From assembly GCA_018398805.1 (NCBI GenBank), contig JAGFBZ010000178.1:1116001-1180000 (forward strand): a DNA stretch of 64,000 nt. Reading direction: 5' to 3'. Made by a program: the position numbers and the translations under genes. Source of the stretch: Hirundichthys speculiger (lineage: Eukaryota; Chordata; Actinopteri; Beloniformes; Exocoetidae). Below, one piece after another: positions 53,988-64,000 of the stretch (its first letter is position 1; each line of letters opens with the position of its first letter). The notes beneath the pieces are model-generated. The model had not been told where the DNA came from. It saw only the letters and a program-made list of their open reading frames with translations, and made no database searches.

Positions 53988-54753
53988 CAGTGGTACCTCT
54001 ACTTACAAAATTAATTGGTTCTGGAAGTAGTTTCGTAACCTGAAAATTTCTTAAGTAGATACGCGTTTTCCATGTAAATGCCCTTAATCCGTTCCAAGCC
54101 CCCCAAAATTGGAACATAATTTTTAAAAATAATTCATAAATAATAAATGAAATGACATAAAAACCTGCAAGAAATACAAGTTAGAACTAGAAAAGCACTC
54201 AGATAGCGCAGACCTGCGCTAAGCGCAACAATTATCGAAGATTTGAAAGTGATCCAGAATCCAGATTTCTTCCGGATCAGACCCAAAATGAAGTTAGTTC
54301 TTCCTTTTCACATTTCTGACAACTCCTGAAAATTTCATCAAAATCCCTCCATAACTTTTTGAGTTATCTTAAACACAGACAGACAGATAAACGTCGGCAA
54401 AAACATAACCTCCTTGGCAGAGGTAAAAATTGTTCGTTTACCTGGGTTGCTGGGTTACACTCATACAGATAAGGGGCCCTCCTAGCCAATGGGATGCCAG
54501 GAAGATGCTAAGCGATAGCCAATGGCAGAGCAGCTCGGACCCACCGCTTTCAAACCGAGATAAAGAGCTAACAAGTATGTTTACGTTCGGTAAACTCTGG
54601 GAGCTGCAAGTAGCAGCGTTACTGTATTTTTGCCTTTCGTATCCTGAAATTTCTTTCATAACATGAGGCAATATTTTCCCTTTGAGGCGTTTCATAACAA
54701 GAAAATTTCGTAAGTCGAAACGTTCGTGAAGTGGAGGAGTAGAGGTATCACTG
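53988..54753. mobile_element. Tigger/mariner-like MITE, 766 bp, TA target
   Basis: The ends CAGTGGTACCTCTACTTAC and complement CAGTGATACCTCTACTCC are inverted and flanked by TA. Subterminal text TCGTAACCTGAAAATTTC-TTAAG on the left is mirrored by ATAACAAGAAAATTTCGTAAG on the right. At 54235-54425 a second repeat is nested (GAAAATTTCATCAAAATCC...ACATAACCTCCTTGGCAGAGGTA), a common dispersed fish sequence. Confidence 0.75.
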
Positions 54754-56741
54754 TATATGAAATGTCAGAATAGGTCATTTTTTTGACGACACCCCAGTGT
54801 GCCGCAACACCCCGGTAGAGAAAGGCTGCCATAACATATGCATAAGTACTTTGTGCCAACCGCATGAGGTTATATATAGGTTGCCCCAGCAAGGATGAGT
54901 GATGGTTAGTCAAAAAAAAAAAAAAAATGTAAGACTGACTTTGGCCTTGTAGATTTATTCAAAACAGTAAATTAAATGTTGTGCTGCATTGCTGGCTTCA
55001 TGTTCACTCTCACAGTTAACTTTACAATGTGCAAATTTACAAGTGGATCGCCGGTAAGGTGATGTATTGTGGGTAAATTTATTGTGGATAAAATCGTCAT
55101 CAATAGCCATCCATCAGCGTCATCATCAGTCACTACATGGTTTCCTGCAGACCTTATTTGGCCAGGCGCCCCGCCTGGCCTGAAATCTCGAGCGCCCAGG
55201 GCTACAATGTCGGGAAAAAAAAAATGTCGGGCAAAAAAAAAAAATGCAATGCATGCAAGCGACACGGCACGATTGAGAACTGATCAGCGCACATAGGTTT
55301 GTGTTATAATGAATTAATGTTGATTCTCTAGTGCTGCGCTGTTTACCTGCAGTGAGTCCTGCGCCACCTCTCTCTCTCTACACACACACACACACACAGT
55401 GATAACCTCTCTGTCGATCACTCACGTTTGACAGCTCACGTCTCCGTCTCACTTCAATACAAGTTTTCCTCCCTCCGCTCGCTTTTATGTCGGTCCGTAA
55501 TTATTTATAGTCAGTAGAGATTCTGGTAAACTTTATTCGTAATAGACCCGGTGCTTTTGTTTTGACCAGACAGTGCGACCTCTCACTGCCGTTTTTTTTT
55601 TTTTTTTGGTTCGCCAATTCCTTAAAGTGACACACGCACACACTAATCAACATTATGTTTATTAATTATGTTCTTAAAAAAAAAAAGAACATTAGGTATT
55701 TAAACTAACTAACTAAATAAATAAAGACCAATGGGCGCACTGCCTGTCATCTGGACTCCAAGCTCACGTAGCTTCACTTGACAGCTGTCACAAGGTGATT
55801 GATGACCAGTCCGCCCAGTCAAAAAGGTAACGCCTACTATGTAATTTACTGGTATGCAATTGATCAGTAGTAGAGTAAATGAGACATAGTCTTTTAGTTA
55901 AGATACTGAGGTAGCCTACACTTTATAGTGTTTTCCATCATCATGTTTGTGGGTTTGTTGTTAAGCAACTTCTTTCATATTTTGAGGGCAAAAATAATAA
56001 TTGAACAATCTAATTAATTAAGTAATTTATCCTTTTTTTTGGTTTTCGGCTACCGTTCTCGGTACGCTGTCTGAACCCCCCCCCCCCCTCCCCCCGCCAA
56101 AGTTTTTTCCTGCAGGAAGTTTGTAAGTTTTTTGTAAGTTTTTATTTGTTCAGGGACAATGCACATTGATGAACATTTCTGTAAATGTGCCAGTTTATAG
56201 CTGATTAGCTAATTTGCAACTGTAGTCCCTGGGCAGGATGTTAATTGCCAGTGAAAGAAACCCTGCACTAGTCAACAGAGTCTATGCGGTGCAGGGTAGG
56301 TGGATCACGGACTAATCTAATCATGAGTGGCAGTTCATATAAGCATAAAAGTAGAGCAACAAAATGCAAAGAAAAGGAAAAAAGAGCACAGGAAAAGACT
56401 AAACTAAAAAAGCTGGACACATAATTTGTTCATCTCAATCCTCCCAGAGATGAACCTGACATTGTTGGCAGCGTGTCAAGCCCACCAAAACTGGCACCAC
56501 CAACTGGCACAGAAAGAGGTTTTATTTTACATGAGCAAAATAAATAACAGGAGCAAAGCTTATTTGTCTGCTGCAAATTTAAATAAACACTTTAACAACC
56601 ATGGTAGGTCAAAATATGCAAACAATTATCAGGAACAAAAATTATAGTGCAAGTTCAAATGAAATAAATTTTGGACTTTAAGCTGAACCTTAAATACGTA
56701 TAAATGTGCAAATAAAGAAACAGTTGTAAAGGAGCCAAATA
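54754..56741. other. Repeat-rich intergenic stretch
   Basis: It contains simple repeats (TCTC/CACACA at about 55370-55400, a T tract near 55594, a C14 run near 56077, A runs near 54915 and 55217). A phrase near 56140-56180 (TTTATTTGTTCAGGGACAATGCACATTGATGAACATT) resembles a common fish repeat. No gene is supported. Confidence 0.4.
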
Positions 56742-58423
<1,682 letters not shown>

Positions 58424-58425
58424 TA

Positions 58426-58680
58426 TGTTGTTATGAATTGAAGTTCACTCTGTGTGTCTGTGGGTGTCGCTGTGTTGTTACCTGAGGGTCAGGTATAAAG
58501 GTAGCTGCCTGTTATTGGTTAGGTGTTTGACCCAGAAGGGTAGAAGGTTTTTGACCGCTGTGGTGCTAACTGCCGGCGTTATGGTTGTCGGATCAGTTAA
58601 TGGAATAAATTAATATTTTAACTGCATCAAAAGAACATCGTTCCGGTCATTTTTCGATCAACACGCAACGGTAATGTTTA
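58426..58680 (+). mobile_element. LTR-like fragment
   Basis: It begins TGTTGTTATGAATTGAAG right after the Tc1 element, with TATAAAGG at about 58494 and AATAAA at 58604-58609, then TCAACACGCAAC. The spacing suits an LTR promoter and polyadenylation signal. I found no matching target duplication, so this is a suggestion. Confidence 0.3.
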
Positions 58681-59393
58681 CGAAATATGAGTTAGCGAAG
58701 CGCATCAGCCAGGTTACTCTTGGTCAAACATCTCAGTAGCTTGAAGCATTAGGCTTAGCTCCTTCAAGTTGTTTGTACAAATTACAATAAAATGTAAACA
58801 AGTGCTCTGCAGACAGGATCATTGTCCTCCACCATTTGTCCCTCTGCATTCTTAAAAAAAAAAGAAATATTCCCAGATCTCGGATTTCATCCTTTTAGTG
58901 GGTTGGTAAATGTCCTGTGTGCTATCACCTCTTTCCTTTTCCGCCAGAAGTGACAGAACACCATGAGGCTCCCGACTCGTCCATCGATATAACATGAACC
59001 TGAGCGTAAACGATTCAGATGGTTTTAGAAGGTATTTGAACCACCTATGGAGGAAAGAGTCAGTTTAAAAGTCGAAAAGCACACCAGTCCTCCTTTTAAA
59101 TATGTAGCCTAATGTTAGAAAGAAGAAGATGCATGTCTTCAAATGAACAGAGTCCTGGCGGCACCGCTCTGAATCACTTCCTCTGGGATTTGAGGTCACG
59201 CTGAGAAAGAAGCAAAGACGCTTCAAAACTGGACCACAGCTCTTTCTTTTTCCACGTCCTCTGGGACTCGGGCTTAACACCTCGCTTCTACTTGCTTCTG
59301 TGAGCTCACGGGATAGAGCTGGTAGTCCACGGCAACCTCCTTAACCTCTGAGCTGTGAAACTGCACCAAAAAACTGTGTCCCAGGTCTGTGAG

Positions 59394-59831
59394 TAGGGCT
59401 GCAGCGATACACTAATCTCGCGATATGATACGATACATGATATTCTGCTCACGATACGATATATATGGATATTCACCTTACAATATGTTTACATCATTTT
59501 CTGAAAGATTTTAAAGGGACAAAGTGATTTTGGTGACATCTTGTGAGTGTTTCAATGACTTTGTTTGAATTTATTGAACTGAAAGCATCAATTACACATT
59601 ATATGGCTGATAGGCAGCTTGCAAATGCTGGACAAAATGATTAAAAGATTTGTTGAGAAAAATAGGTTCATTTATTTAAACAGTGCAAATTGTTGCTTGC
59701 AAGCTTTTAAAGGTGGGACACGGGGGATTTTTAAAGAAGCTTAGAATATTGATACCCGCGGCTGAAAAATCGATACTCTCTGGGGAAAAAATATCGACAT
59801 ATCACAGAATCAATAAAATCGCTCAGCTCTA
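59394..59831. mobile_element. hAT-type MITE, 438 bp, TSD TCTGTGAG
   Basis: The ends TAGGGCTGCAGCGATACAC and complement TAGAGCTGAGCGATTTTATT are inverted. TCTGTGAG is duplicated at 59386-59393 and 59832-59839. The arms carry GATACGATA and ATCGATA phrases typical of this fish family. It has no coding capacity. Confidence 0.85.
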
Positions 59832-59839
59832 TCTGTGAG

Positions 59840-61229
59840 GGCAAAAAAAAAAAAAAAAAAAATCAAACAAAACTAAAAATGTTTGGTCATTCGTTGATAC
59901 TGATTTGAGGTCACATCGCCCACCCCTCAGCTAAATGTAGCAGTCTTAATCCATGGACAACGGTCGCTTATTTCTGCTGCAAAGTTGGACATTTTAACAT
60001 GGCGTTCAATGGAAAATTGAGGATAGAGGATTGGCAACTTTATTCATTTTCGGGTTCATGGCAGATGAGCCAGTCAGATGTCTGCCCTTGGGTGAACTGC
60101 TTAAAGGCCAAATAAATACTCCTGTTTACACCGTGCAATCATTGCAACACAAACTGCATTTCAGGAAAGATTCTATAAGTTTAAAGATTAAAAAAAGACA
60201 TTATTCTTTCCTATCACTTCTTTTTTTTCTTTCATTTACATACATTTACATCTTCAAACTGAACTGGCCGACATGGCTGATACGGACGTTTAAGAGAAGC
60301 ACTCAAAAACCTTCCAGCTGATATCACGCAAACATGAAAAAGTCTTCTTGATTTTTGGATCCACGTATTCATGCAAACAACTCTCTTTCCAGCATGAGTT
60401 ACGAAAGGAGCAAACATCGTTAGTTCCTCATGGATGAGAGCTGGCAGTCACATTTAAAGATCAAAGTCACGTCTTATGTCCCAGAAACTGTTCAGTGATG
60501 TTTAGCAGCAAACAAATGACATTAAACAGGATTGGACCATTTCCTGAGGTTGGCTGTCTTTTATGTGTATGTTCGACAGGTGATTGCTGTAGCTAACACG
60601 ACTGAGAAAAGACAAAACTTGGACGTGAACGTTCCTGGCCAAAGTGTCTCATCTGTATTTTGTATGATGTGTTTTTAGTGGCTTTTATGTTCTTGTAATT
60701 TAGCTGTATTATCAATAAAGTTCAGTGGAGGTGAAAAGAAAAAAACTCAGAAGACTCCCAGAAATATTTCAAATAGGCTTTTAGGGTTCCACTTGGTTTT
60801 GCCTCTGCAGGTGAATTTTGTCACCACTGGTCCCACTGCCAACCACAGTGTCCAGTTGGATCGCCATCACCAGTTTATGGATTTAGAAATCTCTCAGGAT
60901 GTTGGTTCTTTCATTTTGTACCACTCTCGGTGGTGTTGCCCACCTTGTTTTCTGGACTTCCAGTCCGTACTTGGCACAGATGTTTATAAGTTGGTCTTTT
61001 GGTCCCTCCATTTGTGATGGTGTTGCACCTCTTTGATACCATATCAAGCGTTTTTAATCAAGCCTAAACGACAGAAGAAGGGAGGAGGAAAGGGAAGGAA
61101 AGGGAGAAGAGCAGTGGAGACACCGCTCAGCAGATCATGTTGGCGTCCCCCTGCAGCGTAGGCCTATAGCAGCATAGCTATGACGAACCTGTGATTAAGA
61201 CGAAAAGTTTGGCTCCAGCATATTCAGTC
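59840..61229. other. No gene recognised
   Basis: It holds an A19 run near 59845 and short unsupported frames. A phrase around 60930-61020 (CACTCTCGGTGGTGTTGCCCACC...GGTCTTTTGGTCCCTCC) looks repeat-like but I cannot name it. Confidence 0.35.
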
Positions 61230-61612
61230 ACCTGAGATCCATCCGTGCGTCCATTATCTGTGCCAACTAAATCCCATTTTAGGGTCACGGAGACCAGCTG
61301 GAGTCTATCGCCAGCTCTCTTCAGGTGAAAGGCAGGGGTCCACCCTGGACAGGTCACCAGTCCATCGCAGGGCCACATATAGACAAACAACCACTCACAC
61401 TCACAATCACTCCTATAGGTAATCTAGAACCACCAGTTAACCTGACATGCATGTCGTTGGGCTGTGGGAGGAAGGTGGAGTACCTGGAGGAAACTCACAC
61501 AAGTACGTGGAGAACATGCAAACTCCACACAAAAAGCCCCCTGCTGAGGTTCGAACCAGGAACCTTCTTGCTGTGAGGCAACAGATGCTAACCACTAAGC
61601 AACCGTGCTGCC
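61230..61612 (-). mobile_element. tRNA-derived SINE
   Basis: The minus strand starts GGCAGCACGGTTGCTTAGTGG. Its pol III A box TAGTGGTTAGC (61587-61597) and B box GGTTCGAACC (61548-61557) are about 40 bases apart. The body has TGTGTGGAGTTTGCATGTTC and CTATATGTGGCCCTGCGATG, and the 3' end near 61230 has CACGGATGGATC. This is a standard fish SINE layout. It is not a functional tRNA gene. Confidence 0.85.
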
Positions 61613-61866
61613 TAGTCACCTGGGATGTGTCAAAAAATGTCAACGATGTTGAGCAAATAGCGCTCATACAACTATGTGACCTCTGCTGGGCCACTGGAAG
61701 GAGTCGTTGAGCTGATATCCCTAAAAGGCAGGGAGAGGACATCTGTGAAGCTGTGTTGAATTCAGCTGAGTCTCATTCTTGGGTGGATCTGGTCATCTGT
61801 TCCCCTCCTACTCAGTTACACAGTATTTCTTAGGAAGTCATTGCTTCAGCGCACCTTTCATCTACT

Positions 61867-62010
61867 GCATATGTTCAATTCAGTTCAATTCAATTTTATT
61901 TGCATAACGCATCTGTTACAATGTCAATTGTCTCTCTGCGCTTTACAGAGACCCAGAGCATGACCCCCGAGCAAATATAATTAACTAAAATCATAATATT
62001 AAATTCCAAA
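61867..62010. repeat. Dispersed fish repeat (TTCAATTCAATTTTATTTG...CGCTTTACAGAGACCCAGAG)
   Basis: The phrase CAATTCAATTTTATTTGCAT followed by GCGCTTTACAGAGACCCAGAGCA is one of the most frequent fish dispersed repeats, normally a retroposon 3' part. The ends are not defined here. Confidence 0.5.
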
Positions 62011-63169
62011 TGAAGTTGGAATCCAAGTCACGTTGTCTTAAAATTTGAGGTGAAAGGTTTGATCATGTTCCTTTAGTATTAACTGACCAGGCTGTTTTTG
62101 TTTGTGACATTCAGATGATTCAGACAATGCTATCCATGTCAGCCTGCAATGATGTTCTTATCTACCATTTCAGCTCTTGTGTAAGAGCTGATTTTGTCGT
62201 GTCCCTGCTCGAGAATCGAATCTTGGGAGTGTTTCTTACCTCAGGCCTTTCCTTGTATTCCTCAATAGAATCCATTCATTCTCTCCTTATTCTGGAACTG
62301 TTTTACTTTGTTTTGGTTTCTTGTTTTGCTCTTCTTCCTAACAAGTGTTATTCAAGGTCAAAGTTTCTGGATTTATTATGACAGATGTGTGGTGGTGAAC
62401 TTCAGCTCCTTTTTTAATAATTATTTCCTAATAGAAGGAAAAACACCCTCCTTCTTCTCAATTATGAAAAAAAAACATTGAAAGCACAGTTATTTGAAAT
62501 AATTATCTGCTGACTTGTGAGACAAGTTGCATTTGATGTTGATGTTTCCATGGTAAAGTTAAATGTCATACTAAATAAAACGGATTCAGGCCAACATAAC
62601 AAATGCTGGGAGACCGGCTTGAGTAATCCCTCAAACCCTTTTGGCCACAAAGACCAGCTTGAGTTCAGTATTGCTTAAATAATAACTTTATACACAGAGA
62701 AAGGAGGAAGGGATTCCTCTCCTTCAGCCAAGTGGAGTCTTTGCCTGAAGCATTCGTATTATTCAGGCAAAATAAGCACATTTTCCCCCATCACATTGTT
62801 TTTGATGCTCGTTGGGAGCCAAGAAATTAAAATCACAATTAAAATTCGACTAATGTCCTCAGCCCTACTTCCAGATTCAAAAAAACATTTTTATGGACAC
62901 CCAGTTTGTGCAGCAGCAAGCAAATGACTGCTTTAAAAATAGAAGATTTTTGTGTCATTGTCGGTCCAGATAATGATGCATGGATGTCTCATGTAAGACA
63001 AAATTTTCAAACTTTTTTTTTTAAACCCTTTTTTTAATCCTCAAAGTCTTATCTAAACATCTCGAGGAGGGAAAAGACATCGCAATAAGTTAAAGACTTG
63101 ACAACCAACTCAATGATGACAGACCAGCAGGGTGGTCGGGTAAACCAAGACAATATTAAGGGTTTGGAC
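62011..63169. other. No gene recognised
   Basis: It contains only short frames without domain similarity. The phrases near 63060-63130 (GAGGGAAAAGACATCGCAATAAG...ACAGACCAGCAGGGTGG) could be further Tc1 debris. Confidence 0.35.
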
Positions 63170-63440
63170 CCTCTTTTACCTTCAGAACTGCCTTGGTCTC
63201 TGTGTCATAGATTCAAAAAGGTACTGCAAACATTCCTCAGAGAGTTTGGTCCGTATTGACATGATGGCGTCATGCAGTCACGGCAGATTTGTCGGCTGCA
63301 CGTCCATGATGAGGACCTCCAGTTCTAGCACATCCCAAAGCTGGTCTGCTGGATTGAGCTCTGGTGACTGTGGAGGCCACTGGAGCACAGGGAACTCACT
63401 GACATATTCCAGAAACCAATTTGAGATGATTTCCTGCTGG
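63170..63440 (-). pseudogene. Tc1-like transposase C-terminal fragment
   Basis: The minus strand reads NWFLEYVSEFPVLQWPPQSP, ELNPADQLWDVLE, VLIMDVQPTNL and LHDAIMSIRTKLSEECLQYL, the end of a Tc1-type transposase. The last catalytic Glu in NPIE is replaced (NPAD). One stop codon interrupts it. The right side is cut by LTR sequence. Confidence 0.75.
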
Positions 63441-63441
63441 A

Positions 63442-63473
63442 GGCAGCTCAAAATGCAATCTTTAACATAACAG
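63442..63473 (-). repeat. Terminal piece of the LTR family seen at 26364-26769
   Basis: AGCTCAAAATGCAATCTTTAACATAACA matches the right end of that solo LTR base for base. Only about 30 bases are present, fused to the Tc1 fragment. Confidence 0.6.
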
Positions 63474-64000
63474 ATAGCGGGTAGCGGGTGGCTATCCTAA
63501 ACAAGGATAGGCAAGATACTGAGTTTGTGGAAAGTGCAAAAGACACGCCCATTGCCACACCTACAATGTGAGTAAGGGAGTCGGCATAGCGAATAGCGGC
63601 TTTAGGAAAGCTAAAGATTGCATAAGTGGTTAGCGGAGGATCTAGAATGCACCGCAAGGTGGCTGCAAATTGTAGTTGCTCTCACATAGTTTTAATATTT
63701 TTTTCGATTTTCTTTTTGTCTTTGAAATACAGCCGTCATTTTTATCAATTTTTTTGAAGAGGTTTTTACGTCGGTTCGGAGGCTGTGCTGCACGGGAGAG
63801 TTTTCAGCATACTTTTGTCTCTTTTTGGCTGTCTCCGATACTTGTTATGATGTGTCTCCATGGCAACGCTGGACTTGTTTACAGTCGTGAACAACTGCTA
63901 AAACTCTCTAAAATGAGGATTGGCAGTGATATAACATGACAAATCCTGATGGAGTTGAGAAGAAAGAGAAGAGGATGCAGGGCAGGAGTGAAGCAGAGAG
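63474..64000. other. No gene recognised at the right edge
   Basis: It has GATAGCGGGTAGCGGGTGG and AGCGAATAGCGGC short repeats and a purine-rich end (AGAAGAAAGAGAAGAGGATG). An unsupported open frame of 87 codons lies at 63676-63939. Confidence 0.35.

Noticed and set aside
61548..61612. tRNA gene
   Set aside because: A and B boxes are present, but no cloverleaf acceptor stem is formed and the sequence continues as a SINE body.

Overview
This window reads as nuclear DNA of a ray-finned (teleost) fish. It has vertebrate innate-immunity genes split into many short exons with GT-AG junctions, and dense interspersed repeats of fish type (Tc1-like elements with long inverted repeats, hAT elements and short derivatives, L2/CR1-type and L1-type LINEs, a tRNA-headed SINE, a Gypsy element and solo LTRs). 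There is no bacterial gene organisation, and nearly all long open frames outside two gene loci belong to mobile elements or are antisense shadows. All calls come from reading the sequence; no database search was run.

Left part (1-9,500): the 3' half of an NLR-type inflammasome gene on the plus strand. Its exons encode PRY/SPRY (1316-1878), a FIIND domain in five exons (1966-5034) and a C-terminal CARD ending at 7270. The exon phases close except for single-base frameshifts near 1231 and 4949, so it is a pseudogene or carries two sequence errors. Its introns hold a hAT MITE and a decayed Tc1 copy. From 9,560 to 11,560 lies a diverged tandem repeat of about 540 bp carrying CTCF-like motifs.

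Middle (11,500-24,100): a graveyard of mobile elements. It contains a 1.6-kb Tc1-like transposon with a disabled transposase, a decayed multicopy gene, two truncated LINEs in opposite orientation, and a hAT element broken by a 1.6-kb solo retroviral-type LTR and by an L1-like insertion.

TRIM region (24,400-45,500): a complete trim25-type gene on the plus strand. Nine exons (24860-40275) join into one open frame of 653 codons: RING, two B-boxes, coiled coil, linker and PRY-SPRY. Its large introns absorbed two solo LTRs, several MITEs, a 5'-truncated LINE and an L1 nested in a hAT-like element. At 44833-45423 there is a second, nearly identical first coding exon with its own unrelated upstream sequence and no visible downstream exons.

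Right part (45,600-64,000): a solo LTR, then a 7-kb minus-strand Gypsy retrotransposon with 143/144-bp LTRs, a GGCCC target duplication and a tRNA-Leu-type primer site. It is interrupted by a 1.3-kb hAT element and by a retroposon-like insert carrying an ORF for a small single-pass membrane protein. Further right are a Tigger-like MITE, a second full-length Tc1 element, a hAT MITE, a tRNA-derived SINE and more Tc1 debris.

Functionally, the two host loci belong to the same arm of biology: the FIIND-CARD protein would signal through inflammasomes, and TRIM25 is a ubiquitin ligase of antiviral RNA sensing. The retroelements around them supply most of the remaining sequence.
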